Made by a program: the position numbers and the translations under genes
The notes under the pieces: generated by a model
The model's input: only the letters and a program-made list of their open reading frames with translations
The model's database searches: none
What the model was told of the DNA's origin: nothing
NCBI GenBank assembly: GCA_015655015.1
Contig: JAATFV010000178.1
Coordinates: forward strand, 1 to 64,000
DNA from: Chitinophagales bacterium
GTDB taxonomy: Bacteria > Bacteroidota > Bacteroidia > Chitinophagales > Chitinophagaceae
Reading direction: 5' to 3'
Length of the DNA stretch: 64,000 nucleotides
In this document: one piece after another, positions 35,327 to 46,455 of the stretch
Layout of the letters: the number at the start of each line of letters is the position of its first letter
How positions within the stretch are numbered: the stretch's first letter is position 1

Positions 35327-35977
35327 CTAATAATGCGGAAGGATCTCCCGGAAGATCCGGTTGATCTCGGCTGCGTGGCTGATGATCAGCATATGGCTGG
35401 CTTTTGGAATAATGTGGCTGGGCCGGGTAAGCCGCATCGGGAATATTTCATCCCGGGAGCCATGTATGTGCCAGAGAGGATGGGGAATATCCTCATTCCG
35501 CCAATCCAGGACAGCGTCGAGGGCCCATTTGATAAACCAGGGGTCTCCATCCCGGATGATCTGCCGGAGCAATTTTTTATCCTCCTCTTTCTCGCGGGTG
35601 AAATATCTTTTAAGGACGGAAGCGCCTTTGAAAAAAGAGGCCGGCAGCATGGTGGAGATCCTCAAAAAGCGGGCAACCGCGTAATACCGGGGTATTTGAG
35701 CCGATACAGGAACCGAGCTGATAAGGATGGTGGCGACCGGAGGGAAATGTTTGGCGATCTCTACGGCTATGATACCGCCCATGGATACGCCTGCCAGGAT
35801 AAAAGGCTGTGCTGTATCAATTTGTTCCGTCAATCGCAGCGCATACTCCGGAAGGGTCTCATTTTTTTTAGGATTGATCCAATCCACGTACCGGATCTGG
35901 AAGTCCGCCGGCAGCCGGACATGTTTAAATAACCTTCTGTCGCCCCCGATGCCGCTGATAAAATATACGTTAATCAT
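35327..35977 (-). CDS. Alpha/beta hydrolase
   Basis: 216 residues with the nucleophile elbow GVSMGG, a plausible acid in HGSRDEIFP and a catalytic His in KASHMLIIS, forming the Ser-Asp-His triad of a small serine hydrolase. No signal peptide, so cytoplasmic. The substrate is unknown. It lies upstream of padR on the same strand but is separated from it by the padR promoter, so it is probably a separate unit. Confidence 0.87.
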   Translation of the reverse strand: MINVYFISGIGGDRRLFKHVRLPADFQIRYVDWINPKKNETLPEYALRLTEQIDTAQPFILAGVSMGGIIAVEIAKHFPPVATILISSVPVSAQIPRYYAVARFLRISTMLPASFFKGASVLKRYFTREKEEDKKLLRQIIRDGDPWFIKWALDAVLDWRNEDIPHPLWHIHGSRDEIFPMRLTRPSHIIPKASHMLIISHAAEINRIFREILPHY

Positions 35978-36070
35978 TCCGTAGGGTCAATGTATTATAT
36001 AAAAGATACTGACAATTTCCCATATCCGGGAGCAAAGTAAATTATCTTTAGTTTAATTTATCTTTGAGCT

Positions 36071-36571
36071 ATGAAAATTTATGAGTCTCTTCGCGACCGG
36101 TTGAGAACCCAACATCAGGCTATCGAAAGTATCCTTTCCCCTCTAGACAGAACACGTTTGCTGGTTCACCCTCAACCGGGCAAATGGAATATCCTGGAGA
36201 ATGTCGCGCATTTGGGAAGATACCAGCTCGTCTTTATTGACAGGGTTACGCAAATCCTGCATAGCGTAGAAGAGCCGCTATTCGAACGATATGTAGCGGA
36301 AGAGGACCCGGAATTTGAAAGTTGGAGGAATTTGTCCATCGAAGCTTTAATGAGTCAAATTGAAAGCGACCGGAAATATATTTATGTTTTGATCACTAAT
36401 CTGACGGAGGCTGCGCAAAGCAGGGCCGGCACTCATAAAAAATATGGAAAGTTAACGATCGTGCAGTGGACGGAGTTCTTTGTCTTGCACGAGGCCCATC
36501 ATATTTATACCATTTTTCAATTGGCAAATGACACAGCGCTCCCTTCGGCAGGAGAGAAATTACTTATCTGA
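36071..36571 (+). CDS. DinB-family protein
   Basis: 166-residue four-helix protein of the DinB/YfiT type: the start LRTQHQAIESILSPLDRTRLLVHPQPGKWNILENVAHL, and a later histidine-rich helix FFVLHEAHHIYTIFQL that supplies metal ligands. Members are metal-dependent and linked to thiol transfer or damage responses; no specific activity can be assigned. It is followed 39 bp later by the ABC exporter gene and may share its transcript. Confidence 0.88.
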   Translation: MKIYESLRDRLRTQHQAIESILSPLDRTRLLVHPQPGKWNILENVAHLGRYQLVFIDRVTQILHSVEEPLFERYVAEEDPEFESWRNLSIEALMSQIESDRKYIYVLITNLTEAAQSRAGTHKKYGKLTIVQWTEFFVLHEAHHIYTIFQLANDTALPSAGEKLLI

Positions 36572-36610
36572 TATTATGAAAAGGCCCTTTCTCATTAAAT
36601 CTTCCTGTGA

Positions 36611-38389
36611 ATGGCAAATCCCTATATCTCGCTGCTTCAGACGGCCTGGCGTTACGCTCGCCGGGAAAGGAAAAAATATGTGCTGGTATATGCGATGTTC
36701 CTGGCAGCCACTCTTATATACTCCCTGAACCCTATTCTCTTCGGGTGGTTTATCGGGAAAGTCCAGCGGGACAGCGGACAGGTACTCCACTATACGCTTA
36801 TATATGTCGGTTGTTATATCGGCCTGAAATTCGCACAATGGTGCTTCCATGGTCCCGGCCGTATTATGGAACGCACCCTTGCCTTTCACCTCAGCCGGAA
36901 TTTCCTGCAGGAGAAATATCACCAGGTGTTGCACCTGCCGGTGAAATGGCACCAGGACCATCATAGCGGCGCTACCATCAATCGTGTCCGAAAAGCCTAC
37001 GAGGCCCTTCGGGAATTTTTCGACAAGGGCTTTATCTATATCTATGCGATCGCGAAATTTTTTTTCTCCGTCATTGCCATGTTCTATTTTTCTCCGCTTT
37101 TCGGCAGCATCGCTATTGGGTTGGGAGTGCTCACCATTTTTATTATCCGCACCTTTGACCGGCCCTTTGTCCTGGCGCTGGAAGAAGTGAATGAAAAAGA
37201 GCACATCGTATCTTCTACGCTTTTTGACAGCCTGTCCAATATCATGACCGTCATCACGCTGCGGCTGGAAAGCAGCATGGAAAAAGGACTTCTGCTCAAA
37301 GTGCAGCAGATTTTACGGCCTTTCCGTAAGAGCTCCCTCACCAATGAATGGAAATGGTTCTGCGCAGAAATGATGATCGTGCTCATTTATGGGGTCATCG
37401 CCTTCGGGTATATTTTCCAGCATTGGGCGCCCGGCAAGACCTTCTATGTGGGAGGGCTGGTCACCTTGCTGGCCTATGTGAATCAGTTTACCAGCGTTTT
37501 CCAGGACATAGCCTGGCAGTACACGGAAGTGGTGCAGTTCAATACCTATGTACAGACGGCCGCCGGTATCAGCACAGCATATGCGGAGCAGCATCGTGCC
37601 GACCAGCCGGGCGGGCTCCCGGAGAGCTGGCGTTTCCTGCAGGTCAGCCGGCTGAACTTTTCCCACCGGGAATCTTATGATATGGGACAACACGCGCAAA
37701 GCCTGCACAACCTGCACCTGGATATACAAAGAGGGAAAAAGATAGCCCTGATAGGAGAGAGCGGCAGCGGGAAGAGCACTCTCCTCTCTTTATTACGGGG
37801 CCTGTACCTGCCTGAGCCGGGTATTGAAATAAAAGTGGATGGGCATCGGTGTGATCTTGACAAGCTCAATGAAGCCGTCACCCTTTTTCCACAGGAGCCG
37901 GAGATCTTTGAAAATACACTGGCGTATAACATAACACTAGGCCTGCCTTTTACGGAGGAAGAAATTCTGCAGGTATGTGAAAGGGCCCATTTTGTCGAAG
38001 TGATCCGGCAATTGCCTCTCGGGTTGAACTCGGATATCCGGGAGAAAGGAGTTAATTTATCAGGCGGCCAGCGGCAGCGGCTGGCCCTGGCCCGGGGAAT
38101 ACTGGCTGCCCGGGACAGCGACCTGCTCCTTCTGGACGAACCTACCAGCAGCGTTGATCCCCGTACGGAATCTCTGATCTATGAAGGGCTGTTCAGCGCC
38201 TTTGCCGACAAGGCCCTTATTTCATCGATGCACCGCCTGCATTTACTGGGTCGTTTTGACTATATCTACATCCTTCACCAGGGAAGGATCGTCGATGAAG
38301 GAACATTCGTACAGCTGCGGGACAATAGCCCTGTCTTCCAGGAACTATGGCGTCATCAGAAAGACAGCTCCCGGCCGGATATTCCATAG
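36611..38389 (+). CDS. ABC exporter with fused membrane and ATPase domains
   Basis: 592 residues: an ABC_membrane domain with six helices (about 20-310), then a nucleotide-binding domain with Walker A GESGSGKST, signature LSGGQRQRLALARGI and Walker B LLLLDEPTSSVDP. Half-transporters of this type dimerise and export lipids, peptides or drugs; the substrate is unknown. The helix KWHQDHHSGATINRVRKAYEALREFFDKG is typical of the coupling-helix region. The last codons overlap the first unit of the 24-bp array. Confidence 0.93.
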   Translation: MANPYISLLQTAWRYARRERKKYVLVYAMFLAATLIYSLNPILFGWFIGKVQRDSGQVLHYTLIYVGCYIGLKFAQWCFHGPGRIMERTLAFHLSRNFLQEKYHQVLHLPVKWHQDHHSGATINRVRKAYEALREFFDKGFIYIYAIAKFFFSVIAMFYFSPLFGSIAIGLGVLTIFIIRTFDRPFVLALEEVNEKEHIVSSTLFDSLSNIMTVITLRLESSMEKGLLLKVQQILRPFRKSSLTNEWKWFCAEMMIVLIYGVIAFGYIFQHWAPGKTFYVGGLVTLLAYVNQFTSVFQDIAWQYTEVVQFNTYVQTAAGISTAYAEQHRADQPGGLPESWRFLQVSRLNFSHRESYDMGQHAQSLHNLHLDIQRGKKIALIGESGSGKSTLLSLLRGLYLPEPGIEIKVDGHRCDLDKLNEAVTLFPQEPEIFENTLAYNITLGLPFTEEEILQVCERAHFVEVIRQLPLGLNSDIREKGVNLSGGQRQRLALARGILAARDSDLLLLDEPTSSVDPRTESLIYEGLFSAFADKALISSMHRLHLLGRFDYIYILHQGRIVDEGTFVQLRDNSPVFQELWRHQKDSSRPDIP

Positions 38390-38476
38390 TTGCCGTGACG
38401 GGATATCCCATAGTTGTCATGACCGGATATCCCATGCATGGTTGCCGTGGCCGGACATTTCATAATCGCCGTCTCA
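38377..38476. repeat. Four tandem repeats of about 24 bp between convergent genes
   Basis: Units start at 38377 (24 bp), 38401 (24), 38425 (28) and 38453 (24). They open GGATATTCCATAG, GGATATCCCATAG, GGATATCCCATG and GGACATTTCATAA and share a GCCGTG-type second half. Units 2 and 3 contain the palindrome GGATATCC. The array spans the last codons of the exporter gene, the intergenic gap and the stop region of the opposing acetyltransferase gene. Confidence 0.8.
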
Positions 38477-39086
38477 GACTGTCCCGGGTGCAGCTATATA
38501 GATTCGCAGTCTTATAAGGAATATTGATTTTCTTGTGGAAGCGGAATCCGGCCATTTTGAACAGCGTATTGGTCCACTCATTTTTCGTTTCGATATCCGC
38601 AACGATCCTGCTTACTTCAGGGAAAGTAAAAAAATAGTCCAGGAACGCTCTCAGCACAACAGCCATATTATCCTGTATCGCCAGAGGGGTCGCCACCAGC
38701 TGCAGACCATAATCACCCGGGCGGGCATCATAGTAAAGACTGATCGCATCCTGTAAGGTCTTGTAGATATTTACCTGGCAGACAGGAGCTTCGTTGATAA
38801 GGCCCATAAAGGGATGAGAAAAATCTGACTCGATCATGCTGGCATAGGAATCCTCCAATTCCCCTGGCGGGGCATCCCTGCTCAGAAAAGCACCCGCATA
38901 CTGGGCGCACATCCACTTATAAACGATAGGCACATCGGCAGCAGGGGATAATCCCCTTACAGAAATAGAAAGATTACGATCGGGCAGATCCTTGAAGATT
39001 GCTCCATTCTCAGTTTTAGAGGTCAATGTTCCCCGGATATTCCGGATTTCAGGGGCTGAGAATAATACAGCAGAATTGGTAGACAT
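38460..39086 (-). CDS. GNAT acetyltransferase of the IucB/siderophore type
   Basis: 208 residues. The sequence DVPIVYKWMCAQYAGAF, then PVCQVNIYKTLQDAISLYYDARPGDYGLQLVATP and a C-terminal IETKNEWTNTLFKMAGFRFHKKI, follow the acyl-CoA N-acyltransferase pattern of the IucB/RimJ-like group that modifies hydroxylysine or aminoglycosides. No other siderophore genes are nearby, so the acceptor is unknown. The stop region is shared with the 24-bp array. Confidence 0.78.
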   Translation of the reverse strand: MSTNSAVLFSAPEIRNIRGTLTSKTENGAIFKDLPDRNLSISVRGLSPAADVPIVYKWMCAQYAGAFLSRDAPPGELEDSYASMIESDFSHPFMGLINEAPVCQVNIYKTLQDAISLYYDARPGDYGLQLVATPLAIQDNMAVVLRAFLDYFFTFPEVSRIVADIETKNEWTNTLFKMAGFRFHKKINIPYKTANLYSCTRDSLRRRL

Positions 39087-39166
39087 GAACTTGACAATTT
39101 GATGATTTAAGGATCATTCCATTGCTATACATGTTCCAACCAGAGCTTGTTAACGAAAAGAACAAT

Positions 39167-39189
39167 AACCCGGCCGGTCCGGCCGGGTT
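39167..39189 (-). terminator. Palindromic hairpin after the methionine operon
   Basis: AACCCGGCCGG, T, CCGGCCGGGTT is a perfect 11-bp inverted repeat, followed on the minus strand by ATTGTTCTTTT. It lies 166 bp beyond the homoserine dehydrogenase stop and before the GNAT start, so it could end methionine operon transcription. Confidence 0.6.
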
Positions 39190-39354
39190 GAAAAATCAGG
39201 GCAATATTGGTGAAAATAATGCAGTGTGGCTGCATTATTCCGCGAAAGCTTGTTAATCTATACTAATTCCCTATATCTTATTACATGTAAGCACTTACTT
39301 CGGCTACTCTCATCTGGCATCCCTTCATTCAAAACTCATCATTCAGAATAATGA

Positions 39355-40611
39355 TCACACGATCCCTGCCAGCTCCAGGCTTTTTTTCTTTAGTTTCCGG
39401 ATCTCGACATCCTCGATGATGGGCTCCGGCGTTAGTACCAGCGACGTGTTATTTTGTTTCCACCAGTCATTAAACCTGATCTCCCGGAAATGCAGCACTC
39501 CTATCAGGTATTTACGGTCAGTCTCTGCGTGCCACTCTTCGATCCATTCGAACTTGTCCCTGGGAATGTATTTCCAGTCATCAAAGCTGATATAAGCCCG
39601 CACAAAGAAATCGTCCGTCAGCTCATGCGGAGTATGGTGATAAAGTTTCTTGTATTCATATTTATATTGATAGCGAAGGGCAGAGAGATCACTCAGCACG
39701 GCTGAGGCGGTAGGGAAGGAGCCGGCGCCTTTGCCATAAAAGAATTGCTTGTCTGCAAATCCGCTCTCGATCACTACCCCATTGTACTCATTCTTTACAA
39801 AAGAGAGGGGATCGTCATTTTTGACGAACTGGGGCAGTACAAAAGCCGCTACTTTCCCGGTCTGCAGCTTTTTGGCCTGGGCTACCAGCTTGATATCGTA
39901 ATGTTTTTCCTTGGCTACCGACGCATCGCCGGCCTGAATGTTCTGAATACCATTGAATACCAGGTTGCGGGTTTCTTCTACAATGCCGTAGGCATGCGTA
40001 AGCAAAAAGGTCCATTTATTGGCGGCATCAAAACCTTCTACGTCCAGGGATGGGTCACTCTCTGCAAAACCCAGCTGCTGCGCCAGCAGCAGGGCTTCCT
40101 GGAAATCCAGCTTATCCTCGAACATCTTCGTGAGAATAAAGTTTGTGCTGCCGTTTACTATGGCTTTGATGGAATGCAACAGATCATTATCGTAATACTC
40201 TTCCAGGTTGCGGATGACGGGGATCGAGGCACAGGCAGCGGCTTCATACAGGAAAGGCGATCCTGTATCCTGCTGCAGCTGCAATAATTCAGGGAGATGC
40301 TCGGCAATCATCTTCTTACTGGCGCTCACTACTGCTTTGCCGCTTTTCAGGGCGGTAGACACGATCTCAAAAGCCGGCCCCGATTCATTGATCACTTCCA
40401 CGATCACATTGATGGACGGATCATTCAGGATGGAATCCCGGTCCGTAGTGAATAATTCGGCCGGCGCCTCCCTTTTTTTCCCGGGATTTTTGATACAGAC
40501 CTTTTTAATAGAAGCTTTCAAAGAAGGAGTCTGCTGTAATACCTTATATAGACCTTCACCTACTACGCCAAATCCAAATAGCCCGATGGTGAGCTGCTTA
40601 TGTGTTTCCAT
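39355..40611 (-). CDS. Homoserine dehydrogenase
   Basis: 418 residues. The N-terminal NAD(P)-binding domain shows GLFGFGVVGEGLY; the catalytic domain shows EAAACASIPVIRNLEEYY, IVNGSTNFILTKM and AESDPSLDVEGFDAANKW, the standard homoserine dehydrogenase signatures. It reduces aspartate semialdehyde to homoserine. No aspartokinase domain is fused. The C-terminal 80 residues do not match a clear ACT domain, so feedback control by threonine is uncertain. It is the last gene of the SAM-riboswitch operon and supplies homoserine to MetX. Confidence 0.94.
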   Translation of the reverse strand: METHKQLTIGLFGFGVVGEGLYKVLQQTPSLKASIKKVCIKNPGKKREAPAELFTTDRDSILNDPSINVIVEVINESGPAFEIVSTALKSGKAVVSASKKMIAEHLPELLQLQQDTGSPFLYEAAACASIPVIRNLEEYYDNDLLHSIKAIVNGSTNFILTKMFEDKLDFQEALLLAQQLGFAESDPSLDVEGFDAANKWTFLLTHAYGIVEETRNLVFNGIQNIQAGDASVAKEKHYDIKLVAQAKKLQTGKVAAFVLPQFVKNDDPLSFVKNEYNGVVIESGFADKQFFYGKGAGSFPTASAVLSDLSALRYQYKYEYKKLYHHTPHELTDDFFVRAYISFDDWKYIPRDKFEWIEEWHAETDRKYLIGVLHFREIRFNDWWKQNNTSLVLTPEPIIEDVEIRKLKKKSLELAGIV

Positions 40612-40620
40612 TGATTTTTT

Positions 40621-40978
40621 TTATTGTTTCTTTTCTCTGTTTCTGTTGCTTGTATGCCCTTCCCGCTGATTGATCGGGTTGCCGGTTTCTTGCCCGCCTG
40701 GTTTCCGGCTCTCTGAGCAGGTGTGCAAATTTCCGAAATTTACCGCAAACGGGAGGCCTGTTTTTTTGGCGGTCCACATTGTCACATCCCATTCATCCTC
40801 AATGCGTTGCCTTTCGGGTTCATATACCTCCTGCAGATCATCGTAAATGATATTGATCTGCCGTAAATTCCGGGATCTTGGTCTTGATCTCGTAAGCCTG
40901 GTCAGATGGGTACGGAATGGCTTGCAAAATGGTCCGGTCGATGTCTTTGAATGTTCGTACTGCTGTAGTCGCTTCCAT
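40621..40978 (-). pseudogene. Frameshifted small gene inside the methionine operon
   Basis: An ATG at 40978, only 5 bp after the metX stop, opens a frame MEATTAVRTFKDIDRTILQA continuing to KIPEFTADQ, then ends at a stop (40838). The +1 frame continues without a gap: INIIYDDLQEVYEPERQRIE, then DEWDVTMWTAKKTGLP, and stays open to 40621. The join near 40857 reads as one acidic protein interrupted by a single-base shift. The part after about 40770 (low complexity) is probably not native. The family is not recognised. Alternatively it is a programmed frameshift, a sequencing error, or two tiny ORFs. Confidence 0.45.
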
Positions 40979-40983
40979 AATAT

Positions 40984-42225
40984 TCAGGGGTGATTGATTA
41001 ATGTTGTCAGACAGGATGGATCTTTTCTATGAGAGCCGCCGCCATGGGCCCCGGTTTCCTCCTGCATAAACTCCCTTATCAGCGCCTCTATCTGCGCAAA
41101 CTCCAGGAGAAATCCGTCATGGCCATACAGGGAGTCGATAAGCCGGAATCCGGCTCCCGGAATGGATGATGCCAGTAATTGCTGTTCAGGTTTTGGAAAA
41201 AGAATGTCTGTTTCGATGCCGATCACAAGCGCTCTGGCCCGCACCTTTTCCAGCGCCTCCACAAGTCCGCCTCTTCCCCTTCCCACATCATGGGCGTCCA
41301 TGCTGAGGCTGAGCGTATAATAGCTAAAGGCATTGAAACGGCGGACCAGCTTTTCTCCCTGGTAACGCTGGTAAGAGGCTGCCCCATTGCGAACGCCTGT
41401 TTCCGTTTCCGCCGCTGTCTCCGCCTCCTTCTCCGCCGCTTTTCCCTTCTCCGCCGCTGTGCCCGCATCATCCGCTGTTCCCGCATCATCTGCTGTGCCT
41501 GCATCATCTGCTTGCTTGCCGGATCGTTCTTCCCCGGAAAGTCCCGGCCTTCTTTCCGACAGATAGTCGTCCTGCCGGGGCTGCAATATCTCATACGCTT
41601 CATAATGCCGGTAGCTCAACAGCGCGGCAGCCCTGGCCGCGGCCATGCCGGCCAGTCCTGCATCTGCGCGGCGTTCTCGCCAGGTGCCATCTGCCTCGAT
41701 GGCCATCCTTTGCGCGGTATTGAAGGCGATCCCCCAGGGCGAATGCCGTGCATTGGTGGCGATAGGGACGATACAATAGAACAATTCCGGCTCTTCGATC
41801 GCCCACTCCAGCAATTGCTGTCCCCCCATGCTGCCTCCGATACCGATATGGATCCTGCGGATACCCAGGAATTCCCGGAGAGGCTGGTAAGTCCGTATCA
41901 TATCGCGGGGCGTAAAAAAAGGAAAGTCATGGTAATAGGGTTCGTTCCTGCCCGGATCCACATCGAGGGGACCTATACTGCCATAACAGCTGCCCGGCAT
42001 ATTTACACAGACGATAAAATGAACGGAAGGGTCGAACAACCTGCCCTCTCCCACCAGCCCGGGCCACCATTCAGCGGGATCGCTGTTGGCCGTCAGGGCA
42101 TGGAAGATCCATATGACGTTATCCCCCGTCCTGTTCAGCTTTCCATACGTGGTATACTCCAGGTGGTAACCTGGCAGCACGGTTCCGGATTCCAGCGCGA
42201 ATGGTTGTAAATAATTAAATCTCAT
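40984..42225 (-). CDS. metX: Homoserine O-acetyltransferase (MetX type) with low-complexity insertion
   Basis: 413 residues, alpha/beta hydrolase fold. Triad: Ser132 in GIGGSMGGQQLLEWA, Asp340 in GIETDILFP, His369 in LYGHDGFLLE. Oxyanion and substrate regions (FHALTANSDPAEWWPG, NMPGSCYGSIGP) are intact, so it should acetylate homoserine with acetyl-CoA. It is longer than the usual 350-380 residues because of an Ala/Glu/Asp/Thr-rich insert (about 225-283) in the lid region, containing three ADDAGT repeats, just before SYQRYQGEKLVRRF. It is the third gene of the operon, 38 bp after metY. Confidence 0.94.
   Translation of the reverse strand: MRFNYLQPFALESGTVLPGYHLEYTTYGKLNRTGDNVIWIFHALTANSDPAEWWPGLVGEGRLFDPSVHFIVCVNMPGSCYGSIGPLDVDPGRNEPYYHDFPFFTPRDMIRTYQPLREFLGIRRIHIGIGGSMGGQQLLEWAIEEPELFYCIVPIATNARHSPWGIAFNTAQRMAIEADGTWRERRADAGLAGMAAARAAALLSYRHYEAYEILQPRQDDYLSERRPGLSGEERSGKQADDAGTADDAGTADDAGTAAEKGKAAEKEAETAAETETGVRNGAASYQRYQGEKLVRRFNAFSYYTLSLSMDAHDVGRGRGGLVEALEKVRARALVIGIETDILFPKPEQQLLASSIPGAGFRLIDSLYGHDGFLLEFAQIEALIREFMQEETGAHGGGSHRKDPSCLTTLINHP
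41461..41514. repeat. 18-bp in-frame tandem repeat inside metX
   Basis: Three units starting at 41461, 41479 and 41497 (GCCCGCATCATCCGCTGT and close variants) encode the three ADDAGT-type repeats. A related CTTCTCCGCCGCT duplication lies just before them. The repeat keeps the metX frame. Confidence 0.8.
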
Positions 42226-42263
42226 GGTCTTAATACCGCTTTAACGGAAGGCGCTTCACTGCC

Positions 42264-44862
<2,599 letters not shown>

Positions 44863-44981
44863 GATCAAACAATTTTTAATGTTGAATAAAGATTGTTCAG
44901 CGACACCACTTACCAAGTTGAGATCTTATCAGGAGAGTCTTTTGCCTTTCCGGCTCCCCCTTCAGGGGGATGGGGAGTGGA

Positions 44982-45011
44982 CAAAAAAAAACTCTTCTGA
45001 TAGTCAGAAGA
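44982..45011 (-). terminator. Intrinsic terminator of the SAM riboswitch
   Basis: On the minus strand CTCTTCTGA, loop CTA, TCAGAAGAG is followed immediately by nine T residues: a 9-bp stem and a U tract. It lies between the aptamer and the first gene, so it is the expression platform. Confidence 0.92.
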
Positions 45012-45055
45012 GCTTTGAATATAGTTGTAATGCAATATTATCAAGCCGGATCTGA

Positions 45056-45178
45056 CTTATCTGTCCCGATATTCCATCGGGATGGAGTTGGCACCTTACT
45101 TTCAGCTTGTTATTCACAAACATCAGCAGGTTGTCAAGGCTTCTTTGGGCCATTTCCCTCAGCCTTTCTTGATAAGAG
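45056..45178 (-). promoter_or_regulatory. SAM-I (S-box) riboswitch aptamer
   Basis: The minus strand reads CTCTTATCAAGAAAGGCTGA then GGGAAATGGCCCAAAGAAGC and CTTGACAACC, later AAGGTGCCAACTCC, closing with GATAAG. These are the conserved P1, kink-turn, GGCCC and GGUGCCAA elements of S-box RNA. P1 pairs CTTATC (45176-45171) with GATAAG (45061-45056). The 3' P1 strand GATAAGTCAGA can also pair with TCTGACTATC (45007-44998) of the terminator stem, giving an antiterminator when SAM is absent. It controls the whole methionine operon. Confidence 0.95.
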
Positions 45179-45196
45179 ATGTTCTAAGAACTGGTG

Positions 45197-45229
45197 CAAA
45201 GATATAGACGCTTGTTCCATATTTCCAAA
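45197..45229 (-). promoter_or_regulatory. Promoter of the riboswitch-controlled methionine operon
   Basis: Minus-strand TTTG (45229-45226), 21-bp spacer, TATCTTTG (45204-45197): a perfect Bacteroidota promoter placed about 20 bp before the P1 stem of the aptamer. The remaining 45230-45496, up to the divergent lipoprotein gene, shows nothing recognisable. Confidence 0.8.
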
Positions 45230-45496
45230 TTCCCGGGTAGTTTTTTTTACCCTATCAAAAAAGTAGACTTATCCGGATGGGTTCCCCGGGTGAGATCCCT
45301 CCGTTACGGTTCTTGCCATGTCTTTTCCACAGTCTGATCTACTTAAATATTGGTTTACAATGAAATGTGAAATTTTAAGTAAGGCGCCCGAACCTGATTA
45401 ACGGACGAATAACGGGTATTGGAACGATTTTGGCTTTTAAACAATACAATGGACTAAGCAATACGATGGACCATCTCTACCTAAAACATCTCAAAC

Positions 45497-46384
45497 ATGA
45501 AAACGGTAACTAAATGGCTCGCTGCCGGCAGTGGCTTTACTGTCCTTCTTATTTTTCTCGCCTGTAACAAAAACAATTCTTCCGGTTCCAATCCGAACAT
45601 TCCTGCGGGTAAATCCCAGGTTTCCGTCTTTATGATGGATGACCCTATCCAGTTCACTAAAGTATTGATTGAAATTCGACAGGTCGTCGTCGAGGTAGAT
45701 ACTGCCGATAAGCAGACCGATCCGGACAGGGACGATCAGTGGGATGCTAATTACTGCGGCTGGCACCGCTCGGCGCAGAACAAATCCATTATCTGGGATA
45801 CCCTTGACATCACTCCGGGAGTGTATGACCTGCTGCAGCTTAGGAATGGCGCGGATACCCTGCTGGCATCCGGTCAGTTCCCCAGTGGCAAAATATTGAA
45901 ACTAAAGATCACCCTGGGATCCGATAACACGATCTATACCGATAGTACGACCCATTATCCCCTGGAAGTATTTGGTCCGACTCCTTATTTTACGGTTAAT
46001 GTAAGCAGGACAAATGTGGCAGTCGCCGGCAGCAATGATTTCAAAATATGGCTGGATTTCAACCTGTCAAGGTCCATTTTCTTCTGGAACGGCCAATTCC
46101 TGCTCAAGCCCTATGTCACCGTGTTCAACGATGTGGTGTCGGCTAAAGTACAGGGACGGGTACTGCCCGGGTTGGCTTCTCCCCTGATAACGGCCTACAA
46201 TGCAACGGACACCCTTTATGCTATTCCCAACTGGGACGGGAAATATCTCTTCCGGGGTGTACCTGCAGGCGCTTATTCCATCAAATTCAAAGGGTGGGGC
46301 GGATACCAGGACACTACGATCACTAATATCGTGGTAGATTCCATGAAATTGGTCCAGGTTCCGACGATCACCCTGCATAAATAA
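45497..46384 (+). CDS. DUF4382-family lipoprotein
   Basis: 295 residues, lipobox IFLACNKN (Cys about 23). The DUF4382 pattern is visible: SQVSVFMMDDPIQFTKVLIEIRQVVVEV, then ITPGVYDLLQLRNGADTLLASGQFPSGKILKLKITLG. The C-terminal 80 residues (AKVQGRVLPGLASPLITAY, GKYLFRGVPAGAYSIKF) resemble a carboxypeptidase-regulatory-like beta-sandwich. The function of the family is not known. It stands alone, closed by a strong terminator. Confidence 0.88.
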   Translation: MKTVTKWLAAGSGFTVLLIFLACNKNNSSGSNPNIPAGKSQVSVFMMDDPIQFTKVLIEIRQVVVEVDTADKQTDPDRDDQWDANYCGWHRSAQNKSIIWDTLDITPGVYDLLQLRNGADTLLASGQFPSGKILKLKITLGSDNTIYTDSTTHYPLEVFGPTPYFTVNVSRTNVAVAGSNDFKIWLDFNLSRSIFFWNGQFLLKPYVTVFNDVVSAKVQGRVLPGLASPLITAYNATDTLYAIPNWDGKYLFRGVPAGAYSIKFKGWGGYQDTTITNIVVDSMKLVQVPTITLHK

Positions 46385-46416
46385 TTCATCCATAATCATT
46401 TAACCATCCTGTGAGT

Positions 46417-46449
46417 AGGGGCTGACCAACAAGGCCGGCCCCTTTTTTT
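46417..46449 (+). terminator. Intrinsic terminator after the DUF4382 gene
   Basis: AGGGGC pairs with GCCCCT, with further inner pairing (CC/GG), followed by a run of seven Ts counting the last stem base. It lies 32 bp past the DUF4382 stop and just before the convergent AbiEi-like gene end. Confidence 0.85.
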
Positions 46450-46455
46450 GAGCCT

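Noticed and set aside
41179-42210. 343-residue plus-strand ORF opposite metX
   Set aside because: It is fully antisense to a clearly functional metX gene; its translation is Arg/Cys/Ile-rich with no family signature. It is open only because of the codon pattern and the repeat.
44953-44970. TCCCCC-TTCA-GGGGGA hairpin between the SAM terminator and the MetB-like gene as a second regulatory structure
   Set aside because: Only a 6-bp stem with no T run; similar C/G-rich hairpins occur widely in Bacteroidota as repeats, and the adjacent riboswitch already explains control.
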